The notes beneath the pieces were generated by a model. That model had not been told where the DNA came from. It did not search any database and was given only the letters and a program-made list of their open reading frames with translations. A stretch of DNA of 64,000 nt. Origin: Varibaculum timonense_A. Its GTDB lineage: Bacteria; Actinomycetota; Actinomycetes; Actinomycetales; Actinomycetaceae. Position 1 is the first letter of the stretch. Every line of letters begins with the position of its first letter. This document shows, one piece after another, positions 25,833-35,359 of this stretch. The DNA lies in NCBI RefSeq assembly GCF_027694345.1, contig NZ_JAQEVU010000003.1, positions 62,001 to 126,000 of the forward strand, in the 5' to 3' direction. A program made the translations under genes and the position numbers.

Positions 25833-27074
25833 TTAAGCTGTCTTTGAACGGGGAATAGATTCTAGCAAAGTGGGTTTAGCCCCCTGGTTCACCACTTCCT
25901 CAGTGATAGTGACGGAACGTACGTCCGGCTGAGAGGGAACCTCAAACATAGTTTCTTTAAGCACTGCCTCCATAATGGAAGAAAGCGCCCTGGCTCCCGT
26001 GCCTCTTTCCTTGGCCATCCGAGCCATAGCTCTGATAGCCCCATCGGTGAAATGTAAATCAACCCCATCTAGTTCAAACAGGGAACAATATTGGGTAACC
26101 AGGGAGTTTTCTGGCTCTACCAGTACCCGCACCAAATCTGATTCACTAAGTTGTTTTACCGAAGTAAGCACCGGCAAACGTCCAATAAACTCGGGGATAA
26201 GCCCAAAACGGTGCAAATCATCCGCACTGACCTGTGCGTAAAGATCCCCATGTTCGGCAGAAGATTTTAAGGAAGAACCAAAACCGGTGGAATGTTGCCC
26301 AAGCCGGGACTTGACAATGTCGTCTATTCCGGCAAAAGCACCAGCAGCGATAAATAGGATGGAATTGGTATCAATCTCTAGATAATCCTGGTGAGGATGT
26401 TTACGTCCACCCTGCGGCGGTACCGAGGCCACCGTACCCTCAATAATTTTTAAGAGTGCCTGTTGAACGCCCTCCCCCGACACGTCGCGGGTAATCGAGG
26501 CGTTCTCGGCTTTGCGGGAAATCTTATCAATCTCATCAATATAGATAATCCCGCGCTCTGCCCGTTTAATATCCCCATCGGCGGCATTAATTAACTTAAG
26601 CAGGATGTTTTCAACGTCCTCACCTACGTAGCCGGCTTCAGTTAGTGCCGTAGCATCAACAATCGCAAACGGGACGTTAAGCAGTTTAGCTAACGAGCGC
26701 GCCAAATGAGTTTTACCGCAGCCAGTAGGCCCGAGCAGTAAAATATTAGATTTGGTGAGCGACATATCAATGTTTTGACCCCGCTCTTTTGCCTGCACCC
26801 GCTTGTAATGGTTATAAACCGCGACTGAAAGCGCCCTTTTGGCTTGGTCTTGCCCAATAACGTAGTTATTAAGAAAATCGTAGATTTCTTTAGGTTTAGG
26901 CAAAGGCTTGGCTTTGGAACGAGAGTGCTTTGCAGAGTCCTCTTCCATGATTTCATTGCAAAGATCAACGCACTCATTACAGATATACACCGCCGGTCCG
27001 GCAATCAGTTTGCGTACCTGTCGTTGCGTTTTTCCGCAAAACGAGCATTTAAGTAGCTCGGCCTCTTCCTCCAC
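25833..27074 (-). CDS. clpX: ATP-dependent Clp protease ATP-binding subunit ClpX
   Basis: AAA+ unfoldase that feeds ClpP. The N-terminal zinc-binding domain (CSFCGKTQ with CNECVDLC) is followed by Walker A GPTGCGKTHLA, Walker B IIYIDEIDKI, the pore-loop region and the C-terminal small domain (ERGTGARALSSIMEAVL). I place the start at the GTG at 27074, 8 bases after GGAGG, giving 413 residues; a TTG one codon earlier is possible. It lies downstream of clpP1-clpP2 with an 83 bp gap. Confidence 0.97.
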   Translation of the reverse strand: MEEEAELLKCSFCGKTQRQVRKLIAGPAVYICNECVDLCNEIMEEDSAKHSRSKAKPLPKPKEIYDFLNNYVIGQDQAKRALSVAVYNHYKRVQAKERGQNIDMSLTKSNILLLGPTGCGKTHLARSLAKLLNVPFAIVDATALTEAGYVGEDVENILLKLINAADGDIKRAERGIIYIDEIDKISRKAENASITRDVSGEGVQQALLKIIEGTVASVPPQGGRKHPHQDYLEIDTNSILFIAAGAFAGIDDIVKSRLGQHSTGFGSSLKSSAEHGDLYAQVSADDLHRFGLIPEFIGRLPVLTSVKQLSESDLVRVLVEPENSLVTQYCSLFELDGVDLHFTDGAIRAMARMAKERGTGARALSSIMEAVLKETMFEVPSQPDVRSVTITEEVVNQGAKPTLLESIPRSKTA

Positions 27075-27160
27075 CAAGGCTTCCTCCTAAATCAAATCCG
27101 CTTTTCTTAGCCTAAACGTATTTTGTAGCTTGTAGGCATCAACACGCTGACTGGCAGATT

Positions 27161-27823
27161 CTACTTTTTAAGGGAGGTTTTACGGGACTGTAAAACCTGG
27201 TCGATTAAACCATATTCCTTTGCGGCCTGGGCAGTCAGAATCTTGTCCCGTTCAATATCTTTGCGCACCTTTTCGACGGTCTGACCGGAATGCTCAGCGA
27301 TGGTTTCTTCTAACCAGGTACGCATCCGGTCAATTTCTTCCGCAATAATCTCGATATCGGTGGCTTGGCCTTGCGATCCCTGCATAGAGGGCTGATGAAT
27401 CACGATACGTGCGTTCGGTAAGGCAAGACGAGAACCCGGTGAACCCCCAGCTAGCAGTACTGCTGCTGCCGAAGCAGCCTGACCCAGGCAGACCGTCTGA
27501 ATCTGGGGTTTAACGTACTGCATAGTGTCATAGATTGCCGTCATGGCGGTGAAAGAGCCACCCGGAGAGTTAATGTACATGGTGATTAGAGAATCGGGGT
27601 CTTGAGATTCCAATACCAAAAGCTGCGCCATAATATCGTCAGCCGAAGAATCATCAACCTGCACCCCTAAGAAAATGATGCGCTCATCAAATAGCTTGGT
27701 ATAGGGGTTTTGACGCTTAAATCCATAGGACGTGCGTTCTTCAAATTCGGGAAGCACGTAACGATTAGTAGGCATAGCTTTAGGTAAACGGGGGTTACCA
27801 GCCGGGTATAGCGGGGAAAACAT
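27161..27823 (-). CDS. clpP2: ATP-dependent Clp protease proteolytic subunit, second of two
   Basis: Serine peptidase of the Clp complex, 220 residues. The catalytic Ser is in LGQAASAAAVLLAGG, the His in ARIVIHQPS, and the Asp in RDKILTAQ. It begins 4 bp after the clpP1 stop. The first ATG gives a 16-residue N-terminal extension before MPTNRYVLPEF, the segment at which many actinobacterial ClpP2 proteins begin; GGAAAGGAA upstream of the first ATG supports the longer form. ClpP1 and ClpP2 probably form a mixed tetradecamer as in mycobacteria. Confidence 0.95.
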   Translation of the reverse strand: MFSPLYPAGNPRLPKAMPTNRYVLPEFEERTSYGFKRQNPYTKLFDERIIFLGVQVDDSSADDIMAQLLVLESQDPDSLITMYINSPGGSFTAMTAIYDTMQYVKPQIQTVCLGQAASAAAVLLAGGSPGSRLALPNARIVIHQPSMQGSQGQATDIEIIAEEIDRMRTWLEETIAEHSGQTVEKVRKDIERDKILTAQAAKEYGLIDQVLQSRKTSLKK

Positions 27824-27827
27824 CGGG

Positions 27828-28523
27828 TTAAAGTTCCTTTCCGTCGCTGCCCAGATTCCGAGCAGAAGTTATGACATGATCGATGAAACCATATTCCAAA
27901 GCTTCTTGAGCTGTGAACCAGTGGTCACGTTCGGAATCTTGGCGAATCTGTTCCACAGATTTACCGGTACGCTGGGCGATAATCTCGGCTAATTCCTTTT
28001 TCATTTGCAAAATCAGATTAGCGTTAATGCGAATATCGGAAGCAGTTCCCCCCACTCCTCCGGAGGGTTGATGCATCAAAATCCGAGCGTGTGGGGTCGC
28101 ATAGCGTTTACCGGGAGCCCCGGCAGATAGTAGCAATTGCCCCATAGAGGCAGCCATCCCTAAGGCTACTGTAACCACCTCGGGTTCAATGTATTGCATG
28201 GTGTCGTAGATAGCCATGCCGGCTGTCACCGAGCCACCAGGGGAGTTGATATATAGGAAAATCGGCTTTTCGGAATCTTGGGCTGCCAATAACATCATCT
28301 GGGCACAAATCTGGTTAGCGTTTTCTTCGCCAACTTCTGACCCTAACCAAATAATCCGTTCTTTTAACAGTTTGTTGAAAACATGATCTCCTAAAGCCAA
28401 GGAGCCAGGGACATCTCCCTCATTTCTTACTGTCGAAGTGTGCACGTGTTTTTCCTTATCTGTGGAACTAAAACGATTCTCTATCAAACTACCGTCTTTA
28501 AGATGACTTTTCTTCTCTGCCAT
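27828..28523 (-). CDS. clpP1: ATP-dependent Clp protease proteolytic subunit, first of two
   Basis: 231 residues, with catalytic Ser in GMAASMGQLLLSAG, His in ARILMHQPSGG and Asp in ERDHWFTAQEAL. About 40 polar residues precede the conserved GSLALGDHVFNKLLKERIIWLGSE, roughly 25-30 more than I recall for mycobacterial ClpP1; this could be a propeptide or a start set too far upstream, though the only ATG in the region is at 28523. A candidate ClgR box lies just upstream. The operon is clpP1-clpP2-clpX behind tig. Confidence 0.95.
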   Translation of the reverse strand: MAEKKSHLKDGSLIENRFSSTDKEKHVHTSTVRNEGDVPGSLALGDHVFNKLLKERIIWLGSEVGEENANQICAQMMLLAAQDSEKPIFLYINSPGGSVTAGMAIYDTMQYIEPEVVTVALGMAASMGQLLLSAGAPGKRYATPHARILMHQPSGGVGGTASDIRINANLILQMKKELAEIIAQRTGKSVEQIRQDSERDHWFTAQEALEYGFIDHVITSARNLGSDGKEL

Positions 28524-28532
28524 GCCCTTTTA

Positions 28533-28543
28533 CGCTTTCAGCG
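28533..28543 (-). promoter_or_regulatory. Candidate ClgR box upstream of clpP1
   Basis: On the minus strand CGCTGAAAGCG matches the core CGCYNANRGCG that I recall for actinobacterial ClgR sites, which control clpP operons. It lies 10-20 bp before the clpP1 ATG. The flanking bases do not match the extended consensus, and no clgR gene is in the window. Confidence 0.5.
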
Positions 28544-28596
28544 CATGAAAACTTGTTTATCCGGATATGCTAGCCAGATTTGTAGCCGGTATATGT

Positions 28597-28632
28597 TGTT
28601 GGGGCGGGAAGCCAGTCCTTCCCGCCCCAACA
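28597..28632 (-). terminator. Terminator between tig and clpP1
   Basis: A 15-bp perfect stem, TGTTGGGGCGGGAAG with CTTCCCGCCCCAACA around 6 bases, lies 49 bp after the tig stop. It separates tig from the clp operon. Confidence 0.8.
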
Positions 28633-28680
28633 AAACTGCTTCACCGCTGAGATACTTTCAGCTAGATACCCAGCAGAAAT

Positions 28681-30027
28681 CTAGTCTTCGCTACCAGATA
28701 CTTCCTCTTCGCTAGGGGCAGCTGTCTGTTCGGCGGCAGCCATAGCTGCTTGTTCCGCACGTGCTTCGGCCGGATCCTTGGTGAACTCCGAAAGATCAAT
28801 TTCGGTGCCCTCTTCGTCCTTTACCGTTACTTCCCGCAGAGCCGATACCAGGGCGCGGTTGCGACGCAAATCCTGCCCCATGGCAGCCACTTGACTTTGA
28901 TCCTTAATTAGCTGCATTGGATCAACCCCATACATTTGCGCAATCTCGAAAATAGACTGGTAAAGCTCGTTGGGGTCGATTTCTACGTCACGCTCATTCG
29001 CAATCCGGTCTACAATAATCTGCTGTTTAGCTTGCTTCTTAACCGTCTCGGCTAGTTCGTCACGATCAGCCTCTTCTTTTCCGTCTGCCAGGCGATCGAC
29101 CTCAGAGTCAATAAAGGCTTGCGGAAGCGGGAAATCAGTATTATCTACCAGGTAGTCCTGGAGCTTTTCACGGGCTTCCAAAGCCTGCTGCTGACGGCGC
29201 ATCTTCTCTACATTAACGCGCAAATCGCTGCGAAGCTCTCCGATAGTGTCGAACTCGGAAGCCATCTGGGCGAAATCATCGTCAGCTTCCGGCAGTTCCC
29301 GCTCTTTTACCTTATGGAGAGTGAGGGTGACATCAGCTTCTTCTCCCTCGTGGTCTCCACCCTTCAAAGTGGATTTAAACTCGGTGGTTTCCTCGGCTTT
29401 CATGCCATTTAGGGCTTCATCCATCCCCTCTAGCATGGACGCAGAACCAATCTGGTAGGAAACCCCAGAAACCGAATCGATTTCCTCGTCCCCAATCTTG
29501 GCAACCATATCAATCGAGGTAAAGTCACCGTCTTGAGCCGGACGGTCTACGGTCTTTAGGGAAGCAAAACGATCACGCAGCTGATCAAGTTCTTTTTCTA
29601 CGTCCTCGTCCGATACTTCCAGTTTAGAAACCTCTAAAGAAAGACCCTCAAGGGAAGGTAAATCGAAATCAGGAACAATATCAACCTCGGCAGTGAACTT
29701 TAAATCGCCTCCGGGCTTACCTTCAACGGCGGGAGTTTCAACTACTTCAACCTCGGGTTGCCCCAGAGGGGTCAGGTCTGCTTCCCCAAGAGCGCGCCCG
29801 TAATAGTCTCCTAGACGTTCGTTAATAGCCTGTTCTAGTACGTAGCCGCGTCCGATCCGCTGGTCGATTATCCTCGTCGGTACATGACCAGGACGAAAAC
29901 CAGGAATCGAAACCTGCTTTCCAACCTGCTTATAAACCTTATCTATTTCAGGTTTGAGATCCTCGTAAGGCACCTGAACGGTTAGTTTAGCCCTGGTTTC
30001 TTCCAGCTTTTCCACGTCTGTTTTCAC
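28681..30027 (-). CDS. tig: Trigger factor (ribosome-associated chaperone, peptidyl-prolyl isomerase)
   Basis: Binds nascent chains at the ribosome exit. I choose GTG at 30027, preceded by CAGGAG with an 8-base gap, giving 448 residues beginning MKTDVEKLEETRAKL, the usual Tig N-terminus; a GTG nine bases earlier overlaps the ribosome-binding site. The ribosome-binding signature is in IPGFRPGHVPTRIIDQRIG, the FKBP domain lies at about 150-245 (with QDGDFTSIDMVAKIG), and a C-terminal helical arm and acidic Glu-rich tail follow. It stands upstream of clpP1-clpP2-clpX as in most bacteria. Confidence 0.97.
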   Translation of the reverse strand: MKTDVEKLEETRAKLTVQVPYEDLKPEIDKVYKQVGKQVSIPGFRPGHVPTRIIDQRIGRGYVLEQAINERLGDYYGRALGEADLTPLGQPEVEVVETPAVEGKPGGDLKFTAEVDIVPDFDLPSLEGLSLEVSKLEVSDEDVEKELDQLRDRFASLKTVDRPAQDGDFTSIDMVAKIGDEEIDSVSGVSYQIGSASMLEGMDEALNGMKAEETTEFKSTLKGGDHEGEEADVTLTLHKVKERELPEADDDFAQMASEFDTIGELRSDLRVNVEKMRRQQQALEAREKLQDYLVDNTDFPLPQAFIDSEVDRLADGKEEADRDELAETVKKQAKQQIIVDRIANERDVEIDPNELYQSIFEIAQMYGVDPMQLIKDQSQVAAMGQDLRRNRALVSALREVTVKDEEGTEIDLSEFTKDPAEARAEQAAMAAAEQTAAPSEEEVSGSED

Positions 30028-30082
30028 GAAATACACTCCTGAAGCAGGTTGAACAGCACTGACAAATAAATACTGCCATGCT

Positions 30083-30111
30083 GATTAGAATTACTTGCAA
30101 CGTTGCTAATC
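30083..30111. promoter_or_regulatory. Nested palindromes upstream of tig
   Basis: GCAACGTTGC (30097-30106) is a perfect 10-bp palindrome inside a GATTAG/CTAATC inverted repeat (30083-30088 and 30106-30111), 56-84 bp upstream of the tig start. It may be an operator. The nature is unknown. Confidence 0.3.
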
Positions 30112-30204
30112 TTATGGCACTAAGCGGGTTTGCGGAAATGCTAGGCACACAGTGTGAGGTAGCAAACTATGTACGCAATAGCAAGCATTATTGCTAATAC
30201 TTCC

Positions 30205-30252
30205 CGATAGCTAAACCAGGTTAGCAGTTTGATTTTCCAGGTTTAGCTATCG
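30205..30252 (-). terminator. Terminator after the beta-galactosidase gene
   Basis: CGATAGCTAAACC (30205-30217) pairs exactly with GGTTTAGCTATCG (30240-30252), 11 bp beyond the stop codon. Confidence 0.75.
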
Positions 30253-30262
30253 AGGTCTAACG

Positions 30263-33200
30263 CTATGAAGTCTTGCGTTTGTGACTTTGATATTTCAAGA
30301 TGCTCAATCCCCCGGTAACTAATCCGACCGCGAGCATAATCCCCCATGACCAAAGAGTATTAGCGCCGGTATTTGCGATTGAACTAGAGGTCTTTCTCCC
30401 TGTATTGCTAGCTGAACTGCCAGAAGGGGGCATGGTAGTGTCTTGTCCGCCAGGTTTGGTTGCTGGATTAGTATTTTTACCAGGCTTGGAACCCGGGTTT
30501 GGATTCGTACCTGGATTAACCTGTGAATCTCCCCCAGGCTGCTGGGAAGACCCGGGGTTTTTCTTTAGCTTGATTTGGTATTGAGCACTCAACTGACCTT
30601 TGTGAGTATTGATGCCACTTACAGTGACCATCGCGGTACCTACCTGAGTATCAGCCACGTAGGTTAAACGGTAATTTACGCCCTCAATCAGGGTTTTGCC
30701 CTGTTTGTCTTTTACCGTGACCGTCTGAGGACGAGCCGGATGAGCAGCATCTACTGCATCGACTTCAATAACTGTGGGCTTAACGCTCACGCTATAACCT
30801 AGGGTGTCATCACTGAGGTCGATCCGTGGTTTCGGTTGTCGCAAACGCAGTTCAGCTGCACTTACAAACATATTTGGTTTCGTGTCGCTTACCGAGGAGG
30901 TAGGAACAAGTTTCACATATTTAGCGGTATGTACTTTATCGAATTGCGCCAGCTTCCAGTCGGAATTATCGTCCCACGAGCCTTGAGATACTAAAGTATA
31001 TTGGTTCTCGGCGGGAAGTCGCACCCCGTCAGGGCGGGTAGAGCCCTGGGGATTGTCCGTGTTACTAACGTAAACTTTGTAACCGGTAATAGTACCGTTG
31101 TTTCCGTCTTTGCGGGGAAGATACCGCAGAGCCTCTAGGTCGGTGGGCTGTTTTAGAATCAATACTGCCCAACCGGCGCTTGCAAAATTATCGGCATTGC
31201 CATTAATCGGGTTGTCCGCCCCCCAAGGGGTATGCCAGAGCGTATTTGCATCGTTATCTATGGCGCTACCTTTGGAGTTGTTTCCTGCGGTTTTAGCTTG
31301 GCTTCCGACCTCAATGTTTAGCTGATTAACTGGTAGGTCTCTGCTAGCATCATCGGCCGGTTCTGGTTGTTCCTTCCCTAGATAAATCTTGAAAGTATTA
31401 ATTGTTTTGTGGTCTTCCGATTCGATAATCACCCGGGCTACGCCCTCGTATTCAGGAAGTACAGTTATCGCCGCGTTATCTTTCGCCAGTGCCTTTATCT
31501 GCGTTATTTTCTCGGCTGGGGTGGCATATTCAAAGGACTTAAGCACTGATTTCGAAAGGTTTTCCCCATTTACTTGCAGTGACGCTAGCTTAGCGGTACT
31601 GAAGGTAGAGGTAGTGTTGGAAGCGGTTTTTAATTCCACTTCGGTAATCCCGGTACAGGGATTACGACCGCTAAGCTGTTCAGACTTATTAATTACTTCA
31701 AGTTTTACATAGGTGGCATTTACCGGCTTTTTCAAAGCATAGGAATACTTTTTAACGTTTTCAGGATGTTCGCTAGTGGCAATACTTTCGGTAGTTTCCA
31801 CTGGTTTCCATTGGTCACCAGCGGCTTCTTTTACATAAAACTTGGTGGTTCCCCCATCGGGATAGCGGGCAGAATAAGAATCCTTAAAGAAATAAACATT
31901 GAACTCACCAAAAGTTTGCTGAGTAGCATATTTGAATTCTATAGCTGCACTGTTATCACCAGCTTGGGAATTAGTATAGTTTGTCCAGGCAGTTGGATTT
32001 GCCCCTCCCTGGGTATTTGAGCCTACTGCGGTATTACCGTCTTTAATCGCATCGAGGGTATCTGACTGTTTATCAGCAGGAATATCCTGGGAGAGAGTAG
32101 CAGCTCCACTGACACTATCTCCTATCTTCACTACTGCTTCTTGCACCCTGATGGTGGCGGTGACCGGAAGTTCTTTATCTAGGAACTTAGCTTTACCTTC
32201 AATAGTTACCGTTCCTGCCTTGGAATAAACCTTTTCGTTTGGTTTTTGCCAGGTAACGTCAAACTGTACATCCAAAATAGTGCCATCCGGTAAGACCGCC
32301 GGGCGGGTAGCGGGAATAGTGGGGACTATCCCCACCGGGGTAGTTGCTGAGTAGTTCAAAACCGCACCTACGCGGTTGAGCATCGTGACATTAGCGCTGA
32401 CCTGATGACCGTGCTTAGTCTTTCCAAGGACAGTGAAAAATCCTGCCTTAGAATACTGTTCCTTGGGTACTTGATTCCAAGTAACTTCTACCGCATCTTG
32501 GCTGCCATCGGTAAAGATAGCATCGATTTTATCGGGCAAGCGCGGCTGGGTTCCTACCTGAACGTAGTAGTTTCGAGGATACGAGTAAGCATCAATTGCT
32601 CGGTCTTGGGAAGCGTTAGGCGCGGGCGTGACCGTAATGGTCTTCGTAACTTTGGGAAGGTTAGTCCCGGAAACGTTTATAGTGCACTGTCCAGCTATCT
32701 TTTTAGATTTAACAATTCCTAAAACCTTACCGTTATAGGTGTTGCGACTACTCGATAGATAGGAGGTGTGATCGTCTTGTTTGCCAGCATCTGTGCCCAT
32801 CATTTCGCAGGCTCCGCTAGCATTAAAATCTACTTTTAGGTTGGCATCGGGTACGGGAGTCCCGTTATCATCTATGACTGTTACCTCGACGTATGCCAAA
32901 TCTTGGTTATTCGCGCTTAGCTCAGTTCTGTTTAGGCTAACGTCAAGTTTCGCAGCTTTCCCGGCGGTGCTAACTGTGTCGCGACCTTGAGTATTAGTAA
33001 TAACATTTCCGGATTCATCATAGGCAACTGCGCTCAACGTACCGTCTGCATATTGCACGTTCCAAGAAAGATACAGGTTTTCGGATTCGATGGAGCTCTT
33101 ATCGCTTCCTTCATAAAGCTGATATTTATATCCTGCAGGAGTAGTTTTTTTCGCGAAAGTTTTCTTACCGAGAGATTTCTTTTTACCGTCTGTACCGGTA

Positions 33201-35359
33201 AAGAAAAGCTCTACTGCACTGGCATCCGAGTAAACAACAACTTTTTGATTTCCATTTCCTTGATTTTGCAGGATACTCCGGTTCCAGGCCGGTAAAACGT
33301 GGAGAGTGGTAACTTTGTCATTCCACTGACTTTGATACAGGTAATAGGAATCCTTGGGAAAACCAGCAGTATCGATAATACCGAAATAGGAATTCTTTGG
33401 AGATGGCCATTGTCCTTGCGGGCCGGGTGAAGTCCCATTCCAAAAGGTAGGCTCGCCCAGGTAATCGAATCCTGTCCAGACCGCAGTTCCGGCTACGAAA
33501 TCTCGCTTAATCACGTCTAACCAGGCTTGAGCGGCGGTAGCTCCCCAGTTCACTTTAGAATTATCGTATGAGGTAAGCTGTTTATCCGCGGTTTGACGGT
33601 TATCGGTAGTTCTGGAATAAACTCCCCTACTGTTTACTGATGAGGCGGTTTCCGCTCCGTAGAGCATAGCTCCCGGAATCTGCCTATGGATAGAATCGTA
33701 CTGTCCGCCATTGGCATAGTTAGCCCCGACCGCGCCAGTGGTACCAGATGTTTTCGCGGTAGATACCAAAGATTTCATAACGTTTATAGCCGAGTTATTA
33801 TGCTTTATTGCATTATCACCCCGGGTAAGAGGGCGGGTATTGTCAATTTCCGCTGCCCACTTAATTAGATTTGTCTGCGGGCTTAAGAAACTGTCGATGC
33901 CACAGGTAGTACCCTCCTGGATTTCATTTCCCAGTGACCACATGATGATACTGGGGGCATTGATATCTCTGCGCATAGTTGTTTCTAAATCGAAACGTGC
34001 CCAGGTGCTACCAGCAGTAACGTTTTCTAGTTTGCTGTCTTTTGGTACGAGCTGATTGAAAAAGCGGGCATAATCCATCTGGTTACCATTTTTCGTACAA
34101 TGCAAACCATCGAAGATTTCTTCAATCAGGAGCATTCCTTTTTGATTCGCTAAATCAATCAAATCTCGCGAAGCGGGATTATGGGTAATCCGAATGGTGT
34201 TAGCCCCCATTTTCTTGAGGATATCTATCTGCCGCGCGATAGCATCTCGATAGGCTTTTGCTCCTAGCGCCCCTTGGTCATGGTGCATAGAAACCCCTTT
34301 GAGTTTCATTTTCTTACCGTTTAGGGCAAAGCCGGTATTTGGATCAAAAGTCAGTTGGCGGAAGCCAGTATTAGTTTCGAGGGTATCTAGCAGTCTACTA
34401 CCCTCAAATACTTCGGTTTTCACCAGGTACTGCACCGGTTTTTCTATCGTCCACAGCTGTGGAGACTGAGCAGAAAGAGCAGTTGAATTGGTTAAAGATT
34501 TTCCCGCTTCCACTGTTATAGGGGTACTTGTTACCGTACCGATACTGTTGCCCCCGGTTTTAGGGGAAATTGTATGTCTTAAGGTTATGGTCTTTGGGGA
34601 AGCAGCCGCATTGATAATCTTCGTGCTTAGATCGAGATCGAGCGACCCAGCTTCCGTATAGGTATCGATATTCTTGGGCGTAATTTTTACGCCACTAGAA
34701 GCAATGTGAATTGGGTCAGTTATCACTAAATCTACGTCGCGATAAATACCAGAACCTGAGTACCAGCGACTCGAAGGCGTTTGGTGGTTCACTTTAACAG
34801 CAATTACGTTATTTTCACCGAACTTTACGTTATCGGTGATGTCTATAGAAAAAGGCGTATATCCATATGGATGATTGGCTAGCTCAGTTCCGTTTACATA
34901 AATCGTGGCATCCATATAGATGCCGTCAAAGCTGAGTTTTATCCGTTTATGCTGTAGTTCAGAAGGAAGATTGAGGCTCTTGCGATACCAGCCGACACCT
35001 CCCGGCAGGTATCCACTTTCTCCTTCCATAGATTTAGAAAAAGGTTGTTCGATGCTGTAGTCATGAGGAATATCTACAGTTCGCCATTTTGCATCGTTAT
35101 AGGCCGTAGCCTGAGCACCGGAAATATCTCCAAGATTGAATTTCCATCCGTTATTCAGGCTTTGGAATCTGGATTTTCCATCAATCGTGGTCAAAGGAAC
35201 GCTCTGTGCACTAGATACCATCTGGGCGGAAGTGTTCAAATGTGAATAATCAGTATTACCAGCGGCAATAGCTTTAGGTAAGACCCCTAAAATACCAAGA
35301 CTACCAGCCATCGTGACCACCAGGATACCTTTAATAATACTTTCGCATTTTTTGTTCAT
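30263..35359 (-). CDS. Large cell-surface GH2 beta-galactosidase with carbohydrate-binding and sortase-anchor regions
   Basis: A 1698-residue secreted glycosidase, likely removing terminal beta-galactose outside the cell. Order: signal peptide (about 1-33, GILVVTMAGSLGILG, cut near AIAA); GH2 sugar-binding, Ig-like and TIM-barrel domains, with predicted acid/base E479 (SLGNEIQEG) and nucleophile E570 (YGAETASSVNSRG); Ig-like domains; two Big_4-like repeats (each with YSKAGxxTxxGK); two discoidin-type (F5/8C, CBM32-like) modules; an MBG-like Ig domain; a Pro/Gly/Asn linker; and a C-terminal IANTG motif (1661-1665), hydrophobic helix and KRKTS tail. The layout resembles streptococcal BgaA. AGGGG precedes the ATG. 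Beta-galactosidase is the best guess; another GH2 activity is possible. Confidence 0.87.
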   Translation of the reverse strand: MNKKCESIIKGILVVTMAGSLGILGVLPKAIAAGNTDYSHLNTSAQMVSSAQSVPLTTIDGKSRFQSLNNGWKFNLGDISGAQATAYNDAKWRTVDIPHDYSIEQPFSKSMEGESGYLPGGVGWYRKSLNLPSELQHKRIKLSFDGIYMDATIYVNGTELANHPYGYTPFSIDITDNVKFGENNVIAVKVNHQTPSSRWYSGSGIYRDVDLVITDPIHIASSGVKITPKNIDTYTEAGSLDLDLSTKIINAAASPKTITLRHTISPKTGGNSIGTVTSTPITVEAGKSLTNSTALSAQSPQLWTIEKPVQYLVKTEVFEGSRLLDTLETNTGFRQLTFDPNTGFALNGKKMKLKGVSMHHDQGALGAKAYRDAIARQIDILKKMGANTIRITHNPASRDLIDLANQKGMLLIEEIFDGLHCTKNGNQMDYARFFNQLVPKDSKLENVTAGSTWARFDLETTMRRDINAPSIIMWSLGNEIQEGTTCGIDSFLSPQTNLIKWAAEIDNTRPLTRGDNAIKHNNSAINVMKSLVSTAKTSGTTGAVGANYANGGQYDSIHRQIPGAMLYGAETASSVNSRGVYSRTTDNRQTADKQLTSYDNSKVNWGATAAQAWLDVIKRDFVAGTAVWTGFDYLGEPTFWNGTSPGPQGQWPSPKNSYFGIIDTAGFPKDSYYLYQSQWNDKVTTLHVLPAWNRSILQNQGNGNQKVVVYSDASAVELFFTGTDGKKKSLGKKTFAKKTTPAGYKYQLYEGSDKSSIESENLYLSWNVQYADGTLSAVAYDESGNVITNTQGRDTVSTAGKAAKLDVSLNRTELSANNQDLAYVEVTVIDDNGTPVPDANLKVDFNASGACEMMGTDAGKQDDHTSYLSSSRNTYNGKVLGIVKSKKIAGQCTINVSGTNLPKVTKTITVTPAPNASQDRAIDAYSYPRNYYVQVGTQPRLPDKIDAIFTDGSQDAVEVTWNQVPKEQYSKAGFFTVLGKTKHGHQVSANVTMLNRVGAVLNYSATTPVGIVPTIPATRPAVLPDGTILDVQFDVTWQKPNEKVYSKAGTVTIEGKAKFLDKELPVTATIRVQEAVVKIGDSVSGAATLSQDIPADKQSDTLDAIKDGNTAVGSNTQGGANPTAWTNYTNSQAGDNSAAIEFKYATQQTFGEFNVYFFKDSYSARYPDGGTTKFYVKEAAGDQWKPVETTESIATSEHPENVKKYSYALKKPVNATYVKLEVINKSEQLSGRNPCTGITEVELKTASNTTSTFSTAKLASLQVNGENLSKSVLKSFEYATPAEKITQIKALAKDNAAITVLPEYEGVARVIIESEDHKTINTFKIYLGKEQPEPADDASRDLPVNQLNIEVGSQAKTAGNNSKGSAIDNDANTLWHTPWGADNPINGNADNFASAGWAVLILKQPTDLEALRYLPRKDGNNGTITGYKVYVSNTDNPQGSTRPDGVRLPAENQYTLVSQGSWDDNSDWKLAQFDKVHTAKYVKLVPTSSVSDTKPNMFVSAAELRLRQPKPRIDLSDDTLGYSVSVKPTVIEVDAVDAAHPARPQTVTVKDKQGKTLIEGVNYRLTYVADTQVGTAMVTVSGINTHKGQLSAQYQIKLKKNPGSSQQPGGDSQVNPGTNPNPGSKPGKNTNPATKPGGQDTTMPPSGSSASNTGRKTSSSIANTGANTLWSWGIMLAVGLVTGGLSILKYQSHKRKTS

